Below, in pieces: positions 26,201 through 33,259 of a stretch of 64,000 bases of DNA. The position numbers were made by a program, and so were the translations under genes. This DNA is from Ctenosaura bakeri. Lineage: Eukaryota; Chordata; Lepidosauria; Squamata; Iguanidae. The stretch covers positions 413,642 through 477,641 of the forward strand of contig CAOLHI010000922.1 in NCBI GenBank assembly GCA_948474755.1, written 5' to 3'. The notes under the pieces were generated by a model. It was given only the letters and a program-made list of their open reading frames with translations. It did not search any database and was not told the DNA's origin. How positions within the stretch are numbered: the stretch's first letter is position 1; each line of letters starts with the position of its first letter.

Positions 26201-29200
26201 GGGGATTGGACTGGATGGCCCCTGTGGTCTCTTAAAATTCTACGATTCTATGATTCTATTATCCGTTTTTTGTTCAAGAACGCCAGCTTTAAATTGTGGT
26301 TTAAGTTCCTCCAAAATAATATTTCATATGACATGGATCTTCTTACTTTTCCACAAGCAGGAACCCTATGGCCTCTTCATATATTACATTTAAATGCTTC
26401 ATTGTATATTGCAAGGCTATTACGGGGCTAGAGGGCCATATTGGTTATACAGGAGACCTTGCTGGGCTACCTCACCACTTCTCATGCCTGAACCTTTTCC
26501 CAACCAGATTTTCCACTACAGCCCCTATAGGGCAACACTGCCATGTTTTCAGCTATCTCTAAGCTGCTCACACCCAGGAGAGATGTGTGTTTCAACAGAA
26601 CGTTATCTAGAAGGTACATAAACAGCCCTGGGGATTGCACATGGTCCACAGACTGCATCTTCCTCACCCAAAAATATACACATATTTTTTTTCTTGGCAT
26701 AGAGAAAGAACATAATTGTTCCAAATGAACAAGCCCAAATCTATATCACACACCATTTTTAAAAACTTATGAGGAGCTGGACTCCCCACTATTGCCATAT
26801 TACTTAAGTACAACTTTATTGAAAAAGTATATGACCAACTTCCTAAATACTTCACAGGTTTAATTACAATGCATGAAAAACACAACTTTTTATTACTCTG
26901 TGCCAAAAAAAAAGGAAAAAAAAATGGTCTGGTAATGCTGTTTCTGTATAGATGAAAATATTTTGGATGCTAAAAAACAAAGGTGTTTTATGCATATATA
27001 AAATAAATTTAGTATTCAATCAAAATATTCCATAACAATGTCTCCTATAGAACATTTAATGAACTAACTTTAAAGAAGTTAAGGAACAAGATGTTTCCTC
27101 CATGACAAAGATGAAGAATCTTTTCCAGGCCAAGGGCTAAATTCAATTTTTGAATTTTTGAAAAGTCCTTGGGACCACAATAGAGTGGTAGAAGACACCA
27201 ACTACAAAAGAGTAAAACCAAAAAATGCCAGAATACTTTAATTTAAAGTTGTTACTACCAGTAACTAAGCATTAGAAAAGGTCACTAAGTCTTTCAGAAT
27301 GGGGGGGGGCTACATAAACAATGGTATCAAATGGAAGATGGCATGGGCATCTGCAGAACTCAGCCCCAGGTTCCTCACCTATTCTATGAAAAAACCATCA
27401 GAGGAACAACAAGACGTACAGGAAGCAAGTACAGAAACCTCACTGCCATCATCCAAGAGGATTTAAGTTTCTACTTTTGTCTAATTCTCTCATGTATTCA
27501 ATCTGTTCTATTGTTGGAGCCATCTTAAAAGGCAAGAATTGAAAATGCATACAGAGAAAGTTCAAAGAAACTGCTTCTGCACAAGTTTTGTTGGTTTTTT
27601 GTAATGTCTGGAAGCTCTCACAGCACCCGCCCTCTGCACATACATCTAAAGCCCCATTACATTTTCACTGCTATGGTCACTGCTACAATTACCCAATGGC
27701 TATCAGAGACCTAAACTTTTCATAGAACTCTAAATAATTCTGTGTTGCCTCTTTTTCTTATTTTTAAAGTAATAATTGTAATGCACCTCTACCTCTAACA
27801 TTACAAGGAAGGTCCCAGAATAGCTATATTGACAGAAAGCAAAGCAAGTCATGTTTCTTCACTACACTACCTCCTCACTTCACAGTGGCAACTGTTTTAG
27901 CACAGAACTATGTTCAGCTTACCAAGGAACTACAGCTATTGGCCTCCAGTACGAAGGTCTGAGAGATGTAACAGTTGTACAACAGCACTGTCAAGCAGAG
28001 TGTGGGTGAGAGGAGTGGTAAGAGGGGGTCTGTTCCTCTTCCTTAAGACGCAGTAACAACTTAATACATGGAGAAAGGAGGGGAGAAGACTAAGAGCTGC
28101 GAAAACACATGAGCTGTTGGGAAGGAGAGGAGAAGAGAAAACAATATGAAATTGGACGGGGCCTCATGTATGGTGGGGGAAAGTTCACCTATGTTAAAAA
28201 CTAATGTTATTAAAAGGTTGAACTAACGCGAATTAGCACTACAAATCTTTGAAGGAATTCTAAAGACTGTATTTAATCTCCATTACCTATAGTGATGTAA
28301 GGGTGCTGCAGTCCGGTGCTGCAGTCTGAGAACCGACACACTTGTTAATCTGTACTTCTCAGAGTGTTCACAGAATGGACCCAGCTTGCACTCTGGAACC
28401 CTCACAATGACAGACAGGATCAACGAAATCCCAGCAGGAGCATCTGTGAACAATGACCTAATCCAACTTTATGTATATGTGTGTCATGAAAACACAAGAA
28501 CATATTTTCAGAAGTAGAAACATTCTTCTGATTCAGTAAGGTAAAAAGGAGCAAGTGGCACCTTTAAGAGTAAAAATCTATTACAGCATGCAGATTTGTG
28601 GATTATAATCTAGTTCTTCAGAAGAATGGAAGACAATATTCAAGTTTCAGGTATATTGTGCTTCACCCAAATAAGGAAGTGGATCTATAAAAGCCCAAGC
28701 TAAAGTAAAAATCCTAGGTGCCATACAACTCCTCATAACAGCCTAATGTGGCTACATTCCCATCCATGCTGTTACAGAAAATAAACTTTTCTCATGATAC
28801 TGCTTGAACTACACCCAGGAATACTGAAAAATACACAAATGCACTTCTCTACATGCTACACTAATAAATAAGTTAAAGAAGCACCAGTCATTTGTGGGTA
28901 AGAAGTTATTCAATCATGCTTAGGAATTTGGGATATAAAATACAATGCATTATATTTCAGTCCTTAATAATTTTATGTAGTTGTAAGCTTCTCTGCTAGA
29001 ATCAGGTCCTTTTCACATGGGGTTTAAAAAACGGTGTAGATCGACCTCCACAGAGGTCGTCTACACCATTACGCGAATTGGGGTGGATTACTTGCGAGTA
29101 AATCCACACGCCAATTCGTGGTAGGGCGCCCGCAAGTGGTGGCGCCGTGTGCTTTTGAAAAACCACATTTTATGTGGTTTTTCAAAGGCACGGGGCGTCC

Positions 29201-30499
29201 AGCCCCGTCCAGCGCCCGTACGGATTTACGGACACGCGAAAGGGTGCCCCTGCAGATTGGGCAGGGGGTGGGATTTCCAGCTGGCGAGCTTCTCCGATTG
29301 GCGGAGAGGCTCCACCAGGCAAAGTCCGCCATTTTGGGTGCTGCCGGGCACCGAGGACACCGCAGGACGCTGCTGCATGTAGAGCAGCGAAATGCGCTGC
29401 TCCGCACGGCGACGGAACAAGGTAAGCCCCGTTTTGGCGTGGCTTGCCCCGTTCCGCCGCCCGCACGTGAAAAGGGCCTCAGATTCATTCATTTGTAACA
29501 ACTGAAACATGTATCCAGTCCAATGAAAAAAGGAGCATTAACTATGTAGTGATATGCCTCAGTAATGTAACATTGAGAATGCTGTGGAAAAAAACCCTCA
29601 AATTCTTAATAAATATTTTAGCATATTGGCCACATAATACAAAACCAAACATAAAAGTAAAATTCAGCAAACCTTACTTCTGGAAGAGGGCTGGCTGGCT
29701 TGGTAAGAATTCCTCCCACATAAACAACATTTGGTAGTGTAGGTCTTGGAAACTCTAGTGCTACATCAGTACACAGCATCCACAGGCTGGAATCATGAAC
29801 CAATTCATACATGGATCTTGGTGGCTGTACATTGTACTTCTGCATTATCCTTTCATATTTTGGCAGAACCAAAAAGCTGACTCCAAATCTTGAAACCAGA
29901 TAAACAACCGTGTTTTTAAGCCTCTCTAGCAAGTTCATATGATCTGTGAGAAGGGAATTAAATTCTGGAACATACGCTAAGGGTGCTGGAGCCCCTACTT
30001 CTGCCGGATACCAAAGACCAGTGGAAAACACAGCATACTTAACCCCTAAAAGATGAGCAATCACAAACCCACACATCTCGTTAGGATCCACCAGCAGGAG
30101 GTCAAATTTTTCTTGCTTCAGGGCCTGCAGGAGCTTCTTATTACCCACAATCATGTCACAGTTCTTGGTATAGTGATCCAGAATGTCAAACAGTTCCAGG
30201 GCTGTTAGTCTCCCAGAAAAGATACTCCTCATTTTGGATTGAAGAAACTCATCTGAAGTGGTAGTATTAAAGATCCCTGGGTAACGCTGAAGTCTGTAGT
30301 GATTAGATGGAGGGATCTCTCTACCCTCAGATAGGAGAAAAACTGTCTGGTGGCCTTGTTCATGCAAGGCTGAGGCCAAGGTCTTGAAAATATACAGATG
30401 GCTTTCAAACATAATTGGCGGCACAATAACAATTTTGGCAGCCCTTGAAATTCCAAAAGCACTCCACAGAAGAATGAAAAATGGAATGTGAGACTTCAT
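1866..30499 (-). CDS. UGT8: UGT8, ceramide UDP-galactosyltransferase (5 coding exons, complete)
   Basis: The enzyme transfers galactose from UDP-galactose to ceramide, making galactosylceramide for myelin and other membranes; it is a type I membrane protein of the endoplasmic reticulum. Joining 30499-29678, 5863-5721, 3611-3535, 2644-2425 and 2229-1866 gives 1626 nt, that is 541 codons plus TGA, the length of mammalian UGT8. All introns are GT-AG and the phases agree (0, 2, 1, 2). Visible parts: signal peptide about 1-20, likely catalytic His34 and partner Asp139, the UGT donor-binding signature about 340-385 (WLPQ 340-343, FLSHGG 355-360, PLFGDH 378-383), a membrane helix about 473-493, and a C-terminal KKVK, a dilysine ER-retrieval signal. 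No frameshift or stop is seen. Family assignment rests on my recognition of the whole protein; it is closer to UGT8 than to UGT1, UGT2 or UGT3. Confidence 0.97.
2425..2644 (-). CDS. UGT8: UGT8 fourth coding exon (UGT signature)
   Basis: 220 nt between TTTTAG and GTAAGG, about residues 348-421. Holds the core of the UGT signature: FLSHGG at 355-360 and PLFGDH at 378-383, the nucleotide-sugar-binding loop. His follows the Asp where most UGTs have Gln, as known for UGT8. Confidence 0.96.
3535..3611 (-). CDS. UGT8: UGT8 third coding exon
   Basis: 77 nt between TTTTAG and GTGAGT; codes for about residues 322-348 and includes the WLPQNDLL part of the UGT signature. Too short to be seen as an open frame on its own; found from the splice sites and the family pattern. 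Confidence 0.95.
3746..3779. repeat. (TACA)n microsatellite
   Basis: Tetranucleotide run with one interruption, in the intron between the second and third coding exons of UGT8. Confidence 0.9.
4500..5285 (+). mobile_element. LTR-like sequence (probable solo retroviral LTR)
   Basis: A CpG-containing block unlike its AT-rich flanks. It has a TATA box (CTATAAAAAA near 4938), a pyrimidine-rich transcribed part and an AATAAAG polyadenylation signal near 5201, followed by a GT-rich tract. The TATA-to-polyA spacing of about 265 bases and the U3-R-U5 style order are typical of retroviral LTRs. I could not find matching target duplications, so the outer borders are approximate. It lies antisense in a UGT8 intron. 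Confidence 0.55.
5721..5863 (-). CDS. UGT8: UGT8 second coding exon
   Basis: Preceded by CCTTAG and followed by GTAAGT. 143 nt, entering in phase 0 and leaving in phase 2; codes for about residues 275-322. It starts the C-terminal UDP-sugar-binding Rossmann domain (motif VSFGAG). Separated from the first coding exon by a 23.8-kb intron. Confidence 0.95.
6036..6137. repeat. Dispersed repeat, 'ggactgcacctcccagca' family
   Basis: Contains the pair 'ttggactgcacctcccagc' and 'tgggaattccagttcatc', facing each other. This is a short foldback-type repeat common in reptile DNA; further copies are at 6529, 38752, 42482, 42840, 43215, 45948 and 46320. Confidence 0.5.
6529..6650. repeat. Dispersed repeat, 'ggactacaggtcccagca' family
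   Basis: Foldback arrangement: 'ttggactacaggtcccagc' at 6539 faces 'gacttgtagtccaaaatc' about 50 bases later. Same family as the copy at 6036. Confidence 0.55.
6660..8105. other. UGT8 intron, no feature recognised
   Basis: AT-rich intron sequence between repeats. I see no exon-like open frame, no known repeat and no long tandem array. Confidence 0.5.
8112..8318. mobile_element. MITE with about 35-bp terminal inverted repeats
   Basis: The left end reads CCAGACTG...AGATTTTGTTCCTGTTC and the right end, reversed, reads AGACTGGAAAGTCCCAGATTTTGTTTCTGTTC. The ends match with few differences over about 35 bases. There is no coding capacity in 207 bp. A related, more decayed copy lies at 16154-16262. 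Confidence 0.65.
8799..8803. repeat. Target site duplication, left copy
   Basis: CCTGT directly left of the 3' LTR; the matching CCTGT is at 14305-14309, directly right of the 5' LTR. Confidence 0.85.
8804..9661 (-). repeat. 3' LTR of the young LTR element
   Basis: 858 bp, TGTG...CACA. On the minus strand it starts with TGTGATAATG after the polypurine tract. It matches the other LTR except for a cluster of six differences in its first 17 plus-strand bases (the U5 end) and one substitution near 9443. Confidence 0.92.
9662..9676 (-). other. Polypurine tract (plus-strand primer)
   Basis: Minus strand GAGATTTGGGGGGCG lies directly before the 3' LTR start, the standard place for priming plus-strand DNA synthesis. 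Confidence 0.8.
9751..12390 (-). CDS. Fused gag-protease-integrase-RT/RNase H polyprotein ORF, internally deleted
   Basis: 879-codon open frame of the LTR element. In order: gag C-part; a zinc knuckle at 136-149 in which the second Cys is Arg; aspartic protease with DTGA at 200-203; a long Pro/Glu-rich linker; the integrase HHCC zinc domain (His546, His550, Cys580, Cys583) and the first core Asp613; then an abrupt jump near 634-646 into the RT thumb ([11 protein letters not shown], 664-674) and RNase H (Asp734, Glu775, Asp801). The RT palm with its YxDD box and the rest of the integrase core are absent. The last 70 or so residues are out of frame relative to the RNase H family pattern. The natural start is probably the ATG at 12512, in another frame, with a 1-nt shift near 12.44 kb. 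Made as Gag-Pol in family members; here probably non-functional. Confidence 0.85.
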   Translation of the reverse strand: MPATALGPPAAFWEAVSLMQDKLTPEQISGFLAKTMEMIRLEEAARAADRFVASRGEEVFQPTMVMPSTDKQEYQQPRQDISRRPVQKHNTSTPRSSLHDTKPQVNSSTTKSQPRYSQQSVATAQGQPGKKASPKCFLRGELGHIKANCKQKPKLAQLVVASTSRDTTTDSSVDPDPDMIPHHRRHTLWVGGRKVVAYRDTGAQLSAIHRAYLDPGLVDDHIKITIRAFRAPPAQLPTARVPVQYKGWKGVWTFAVYDDFECPALLGDDLVFHASQARKVSRQHAMTTRSLSRGQSSLQPEDQPELGLQSLSPATPEGVLLEEVEEPGADSQHSIVGPEIETIHADISDVRAAAGGNPGRASPCQEGSQPGLMLVPVTPDSALPRGAGVSQVGTKQSQVLDNLPEMQKVGAEEENPTTLTREPARDSTAAETPEDTPAKGTEPGEAAVQRESEASLPLQVEQLVPVQRQQFQENQEADESLQAAWTRAKEEAKSSPTMKGPRFVIVEGLLYRESGPRGSKGGVRAQRQLLVPSKYRAKLLSLAHDHPSGHAGVNRTKDRLGKSFYWEGMGKDVTDYVRSCEVCQRVGKSQDQAKAPLQPLPIIDVPFQRVAVDIMGPFPRKTARGKRYVFTFVDCLLRGCRDFAKVEAINSWPVPCSRKQVQSFLGLAGYYRRFVPNYSQVAAPLTDLTGSKKPKIVKWTAECQKAFTALKQALMADPVLMAPDFDKPFIVATDASDRGIGAVLLQEGPDGILHPILFLSKKLSARESNWSIPEKECYAIVYAREKLRPYVWGHRFILQTDHAALRWLHTVRGLTRSYSDGVWPYKTLTSTFNMWLEVPMWLRTPCHAENWREVKRDELYMSVIDNMVNLYCCVFAYIL
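12443..12512 (-). pseudogene. Probable true gag N-terminus, frameshifted from the main ORF
   Basis: An ATG at 12512 opens a frame starting [18 protein letters not shown] second, similar motif ([11 protein letters not shown]) appears in the main frame just downstream, and the main frame has no ATG before 12390. A single-base indel around 12.44 kb would join the two. Confidence 0.5.
12513..13428 (-). other. Untranslated leader of the LTR element
   Basis: About 0.9 kb between the primer site and gag, with pyrimidine-rich and purine-rich tracts alternating (for example around 13040-13100 and 13160-13205, two similar units), which could fold. A packaging role is possible by analogy only. It includes an extra U5/primer-like junction at 13361-13385. 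Confidence 0.5.
13429..13446 (-). other. Primer binding site, tRNA-Leu type
   Basis: The plus strand reads ATCCCACCGCTGCCACCA, directly against the LTR. From memory this is the 3' end of vertebrate tRNA-Leu (AAG/UAG) with its CCA, 18 of 18. The element would prime minus-strand DNA from that tRNA. Confidence 0.8.
13447..14304 (-). repeat. 5' LTR of the young LTR element
   Basis: 858 bp, the same length as the 3' LTR. The border is fixed by the primer site at 13429-13446 and by the CCTGT duplication at 14305-14309. Contains minus-strand ATAAATACTTTC near 13736, a possible polyadenylation region. Confidence 0.92.
14305..14309. repeat. Target site duplication, right copy
   Basis: CCTGT, pairing with 8799-8803. 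Confidence 0.85.
14336..15470. repeat. Old two-module tandem repeat
   Basis: Module A (about 140 bp, opening CCAGTACCTGTAACTTTT and closing near CATCTCCATAGCAACC) starts near 14336, 14731, 14870 and 15010. Module B (GAGCTCTCTGGCTGAGAATTC ... TTTGACTTTTATAT) starts near 14487 and 15306. Both B copies hold an 'aaactgcaaaccccaggattcca'-like core also found in the palindromic MITEs at 54.4 and 55.8 kb. Copies are clearly diverged. A related stretch (TTGCCCAGGATTTTATTTTC) occurs at 8746, left of the LTR element, and at 14694, so the LTR element landed inside this repeat. Confidence 0.7.
15471..16150. other. UGT8 intron, no feature recognised
   Basis: Ordinary intron sequence. The open frames on the minus strand here show no recognisable domain and no splice-site context. 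Confidence 0.4.
16154..16262. mobile_element. Decayed copy of the 8.1-kb MITE
   Basis: Starts CCAGACTGATTGACAAGTC and continues parallel to 8112-8215 with scattered changes. The right terminal repeat is not recognisable. Confidence 0.55.
17245..17345. repeat. Dispersed repeat with 'ttcatcaggcaaag' motif
   Basis: Reads TTTTTATTGGCCAATCACAG ... GCTTTTTCATCAGGCAAAG, the form of a known vertebrate dispersed repeat end whose copies mention 'attggcc..' and 'ttcatcag'. The family is not named with certainty. Followed by a run of nine G near 17350. Confidence 0.35.
17669..17808. repeat. Inverted partner of the repeat at 21.65 kb
   Basis: CCACACAGATAACCAGTAGA and the following roughly 110 bases match the reverse complement of about 21640-21755 with only a few differences. 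The two copies face each other 4 kb apart. Confidence 0.75.
17831..19078 (+). mobile_element. Mariner-type DNA transposon, decayed but with both ends
   Basis: 1248 bp. Left end CAAGCATCATACTGAAAGTAATGG; right end reversed CAGGAGAATCATACCGAAAGTAATGC; the CATAC(T/C)GAAAGTAATG core matches. A TA precedes the left end, as expected for mariner. The interior holds a broken transposase. Confidence 0.8.
17981..18983 (+). pseudogene. Mariner transposase pseudogene
   Basis: Translation in pieces gives the mariner pattern: an N-terminal helix-turn-helix part (motif RRPLTVVN), then a catalytic half with [13 protein letters not shown] (first Asp near 18535), a YHDNA-like segment near 18675 (second Asp) and a C-terminal block [19 protein letters not shown] near 18740, where the family has YSPDLAPSD. 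Stops at about 18096 and 18228 and several frameshifts break it, and the third catalytic Asp region reads NQAPSE. It cuts and pastes DNA at TA sites in active relatives; this copy is dead. Confidence 0.8.
19112..19273. repeat. Foldback repeat with 'ttgctgg...tataagac' arms
   Basis: Opens TTTGCTGGAGTTAAGATGC and closes AGTCTTATATGCCAGCAAAT, with a repeated CAGCAAATA in the middle, so the two ends pair. A second copy in the other orientation is at 47196-47280, sharing 'cattttcaaacagtattt'. Confidence 0.55.
19747..20197. mobile_element. hAT-like MITE, GCCCTTTCCACATG ends
   Basis: 451 bp with inverted ends GCCCTTTCCACATG and CATGTGGAAAGGGC. The flanks CTATG and CTGTG look like a 5-bp target duplication with one change. 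GC-rich interior with GAGCTTCTCCG and CCGCCATTTTGG shared with 29006-29477. Open frames inside are a by-product of GC content. Confidence 0.75.
20200..21600. other. UGT8 intron, no feature recognised
   Basis: AT-rich intron sequence. No exon pattern or repeat that I can name. Confidence 0.45.
21630..21850. repeat. Dispersed repeat, inverted relative to 17.67 kb
   Basis: Reverse complement of about 21640-21755 matches 17669-17780 closely; a further piece, 'agaagttagatttatccctat' at 21820, matches 17796 in direct orientation. So the unit itself has rearranged ends. Confidence 0.65.
22027..22672. mobile_element. hAT-like non-autonomous transposon remnant
   Basis: The left end GGGCTTTCCAAACAGTGTGCCAC faces the right end, reversed AACTTCCCAAACTTTTCATG. 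The CTTCCCAAAC-type ends and the 'gtgccac/gtgtcac' motif are typical of a widespread vertebrate hAT group. The ends are degraded. Confidence 0.5.
23606..23790 (+). mobile_element. tRNA-derived SINE, diverged
   Basis: Starts with a tRNA-like head (GATAGCTCACTGGCTGAGCAT ... AAGTTCAATGTCC, boxes A and B) and continues with GACCAACAGCCTGACTCAGTA, the closing part of a well-known amniote SINE body. Confidence 0.6.
24155..26180 (+). pseudogene. CR1 ORF2 (reverse transcriptase) pseudogene
   Basis: RT blocks are readable in order: [15 protein letters not shown] (about 24737), [24 protein letters not shown] (about 25116), VPQGSVLGP (about 25294), then the catalytic box, which reads SADD where CR1 has FADD (about 25380). 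The C-terminal domain follows to GML at 26180. Stops near 24852, 25548, 25704 and 25941 and a frameshift around 25245 inactivate it. The 5' endonuclease part is missing. Confidence 0.9.
24155..26262 (+). mobile_element. CR1 LINE, 5'-truncated, with 3' end
   Basis: About 2.1 kb of CR1 ORF2 plus the 3' end. It closes with a short run of ATTCTATG-like octamers at 26238-26262, the usual CR1 terminus, which fixes the orientation. No target duplication is expected. Confidence 0.92.
26270..28980. other. UGT8 intron, mostly unassigned
   Basis: AT-rich intron. Around 28540-28630 there is a possible dispersed-repeat end ('gagcaagtggcacctttaag'). Nothing with exon character is visible. Confidence 0.45.
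28545..28625. repeat. Possible dispersed repeat end
   Basis: AGCAAGTGGCACCTTTAAGAG ... TCTAGTTCTTCAGAAGAATG resembles the 'agtggcaccttagagac...ttcatcag' ends of a common vertebrate repeat. Degraded, so uncertain. Confidence 0.3.
29006..29477. mobile_element. hAT-like MITE, second long copy
   Basis: 472 bp, ends GTCCTTTTCACATG and CACGTGAAAAGGGC; flanks ATCAG and CTCAG suggest a 5-bp duplication with one change. It shares AGCTGGCGAGCTTCTCCGAT and GTCCGCCATTTTGGGTGC with the 19.75-kb copy. GC-rich, CpG-rich interior; open frames on both strands here are not genes. It ends 200 bp from the UGT8 first coding exon. Confidence 0.75.
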
Positions 30500-30501
30500 A
30501 G
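29678..30501 (-). CDS. UGT8: UGT8 first coding exon (N-terminal, acceptor-binding half)
   Basis: The acceptor is a pyrimidine-rich tract ending in CAG at 30504-30502; two untranslated bases precede the ATG at 30499-30497. The exon codes for residues 1-274 and ends in phase 0 after a GAA codon, followed by GTAAGG. It carries the signal peptide and the N-terminal acceptor-binding domain with His34. The ATG so close to the acceptor means the 5'UTR is almost wholly in an upstream exon. Confidence 0.96.
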
Positions 30502-30582
30502 CTGAAATGACAAAGAAACAACAATTATTTCAACACAGCCAAAATATTTTTAAGGGAACAATTTTTTTAAAAAAAGAATGCT

Positions 30583-30800
30583 TTGTTGTTACTGCTGTGT
30601 GCCTTTGTTTCCGACTTATGGTAAACCTATCACCGGGTTTTCTTGACAAGATTTGTTCAGAGGAGGGCTGTCCTTGCCTTCCTTTGAGAATGAATGAGTG
30701 TGACCTGCCCAAGTGGGTTTCCATGATGGAGTGGGGATTCGAAATCTGGTCTCCAGCATCACAGTCCAATGCTCAAACCACTAAACCACACTGGCTCTCT
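30583..30800 (-). mobile_element. Sauria-type tRNA SINE
   Basis: Read on the minus strand: a tRNA-like head (GTGGTTTGAGCATTGGACTG, GATTTCGAATCCCC box B), then CATGGAAACCCACTTGGGCAG and a tail ending TAAGTCGGAAACAAAGGCAC. This is the layout of the squamate SINE with a Bov-B-like 3' end. It sits about 80 bp upstream of the UGT8 acceptor in the intron. Confidence 0.85.
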
Positions 30801-31373
30801 TAAAAATACTACCCAGTAACAAGGTGAAGAGTCTGACATTTTAAACTCTGCCACTAGAACACTTCAGGCAACATCATGGTAATCTCAGAAACAAGAACCT
30901 GCTTAGCTAATTATACATCTGAATTTAGTATAGTTCTTCCCTTATTCTGACTGTCTTCTCCCCAGTCAACTGCATCAGTACATCAGTAATTTTTTGTACG
31001 CACAGATAATAGATAGAGTTCTGAAACCAACAGGATCTGCTGAATTTGTGTATACACATTTCCAGAGCAAGTCCAACAGCTGGGTTGCAGATACCTTTTC
31101 CAAAAATGCACCTGCTGCCTATGTCCAAAAACCCACAGAAGGGTCAGCTATTTGGCTGCTTGCTTGAGATGGTAAAGGCTAAGAAGGGATGATAAGATGA
31201 GGCAATGATCTGCCTGACACATCCTAGGACACCCTCTGTGTCTTTGACTCACTTCCAACCATACCATGCTCAGCAAAGTTTCCATGTCACACTAGGGCAC
31301 CTCTTTTCTTCTCCAAATCTGTACTGAGAAGGTGATTAGTAACAAAACTGGAATATGAATAAATTCTGAATGC

Positions 31374-31417
31374 CTTTCTTCTTCTTCTTCTTCTTCTTCT
31401 TCTTCTTCTTCTTCTTC
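31374..31417. repeat. (CTT)n microsatellite
   Basis: About 14 trinucleotide units. Confidence 0.95.
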
Positions 31418-32267
31418 CCTGAAGCTTTGGTTGAACATAATTTATTCCACTCTACATCAGAACTTTTGCGGATTCCTCAGCAGTTAAAATCACTAAATAT
31501 AACAATGTATTGTACATCTAAGGCATTAGTTACTGCAACATACATCATGCCATTTATATCTGTGTGTGTTTTATTTAATAAAGGATGATCAACCTTACGT
31601 CAGCACTGAAATGATAAAAAGACACAAGAATGAAGAATCTGCATAAATTATGGAAATGTACTCAGTTATAACTTAGGCAAAAATCATGCACAGTTGATGC
31701 TACAATTAAGCTTGAGGTGAACACAAACCTCAAAGCAAAACAGAACCCTATACCCCCTCCTTATTTTCTTCATGCTAGTGAAGCCTCTGATTCTGCAGCT
31801 CAAAGATTACAAATCAATTTTCCAGTTTAGCTACTTAATCTCTGATTGCACAAATTAAATGTTCCACTGTTTATAATGTTTATGTAAGCATTCAGTGTAT
31901 CAATACCATTATAGACATTTCAATGAAACATGTTCCTTTGACACCTTGTCCAACAGCCTGTTGCTGAACTAAAACAAACTACAAATTCTCTTAATTTACA
32001 AAGTAAATAGAACTAGTAACTACAGAGCTAACAGAATTTGCCTTGAGGTATGTCATATTTTTGTTTTTAATCTTACTTTAAAAGGCATTACTGTATGTGA
32101 AAGCATATTGGATAAACTTTTTCCCAAGGTTCTCAATGTACGTTTTTAATAAACTTGTTACTCAGAGAAATGCCTATTGTTTTGGTATATTACCAAAAGC
32201 AGACACAACACAGCCCCCTGTAATAAACAAGTGTGTCCCTTAAATTTCACTAAACCAGTCAACCAAG

Positions 32268-33258
32268 TAGAATTATAGAATTGTAGAATCATAAAGTTGG
32301 AAAAGACCACAGGGGCCAATGAGTCCAACCTCTTGCCATGCAGAAATACACCATTAAAGCATTCCCAACAGATGGCCATCCAACCTCTGTTTAAAAACCT
32401 CCAAAGAAGGAAATTCCACCATACTCCGAGGCAGCACATTCCACTGTCAAACTGCTCTTACCATCAAGGAAGTTCTTCCTAATGTTTAGACGGAATCTCT
32501 TTTCCTGAAGTTTGAAGCCACTGCTCCATGTCCTAGTCTCTGGAGCAGCAGAAAGCAGGATTGCTCCATCCTCCAAATGATATCCCTTCAAATATTTAAA
32601 CATAGCTATCATGTCACCTCTTAACCTTTTCTTCTCCAGGCTAAATACACCCAGCTCCCTAAGCCACTCCTCATAGGGCATGATTTCCCAGCCTTCTATC
32701 ATTTTGGTCACCCTCCTCTGAACACATTCCAGCTTGTCAATATCCTTCCTTAACTGTGGTCCCCAGAAGTGGTCACAGTATTCCAGGTGGGAACTAACCA
32801 AAGCAGAAATGAGTGGTACTATCACTTCCCTTGACCTAGACACTAAACTTTTATTAATGCAGCCCACAATCACATTGGCTTTTTTAGCTGCCATATCACA
32901 CTGCTGACTCGTACTCAGCTTGTGGCCTACTAAGATTCCTAGATCCTTTTCATATGTACTGTAGTCAAGCCAGGTGTCACACATCTTTTATCTATGGGTT
33001 TCATTTTTTCTGCCCGAGTGTAGTACCTTACATTTCTCACTGCTGAAATTCATTTTGCTAATTTTGGCTCAGCTCTCTAATCTGCTAAGATCATTTTGAA
33101 GTCTGATCCTGTCCTCTTGATGTTAGCTACCCTTCCTAGTTTGGTATCATCTGCAAATTTGATAAGAATGCTCTCTATTCCCTCATCAAAATCATTGATA
33201 AAGATGTTGAACAATACTGGGCCCAGGACAGAATCCTGTGGTACCACACTAGTCAATT
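32268..33258 (-). mobile_element. CR1 LINE 3' fragment, minus orientation
   Basis: On the minus strand it starts in the RT ([10 protein letters not shown] and FADDTKLG readable near 33230-33150), runs through the CR1 C-terminal domain (197-codon open piece at 32984-32391) and ends with TTCTACAATTCTATAATTCT at about 32290-32268. Frameshifts are present near 33000 and 32390. An independent insertion from the 24-26 kb copy. Confidence 0.9.
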
Positions 33259-33259
33259 G

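Noticed and set aside
29069..29510. Several overlapping open frames of 75-139 codons
   Set aside because: They lie wholly in a GC-rich MITE (29006-29477) and exist on both strands; the related copy at 19.75 kb does not keep them.
30583..30800. Possible tRNA gene (box A/B sequence)
   Set aside because: The tRNA-like head is followed by the Sauria SINE body and tail; the same layout recurs at 53.05 and 56.3 kb.
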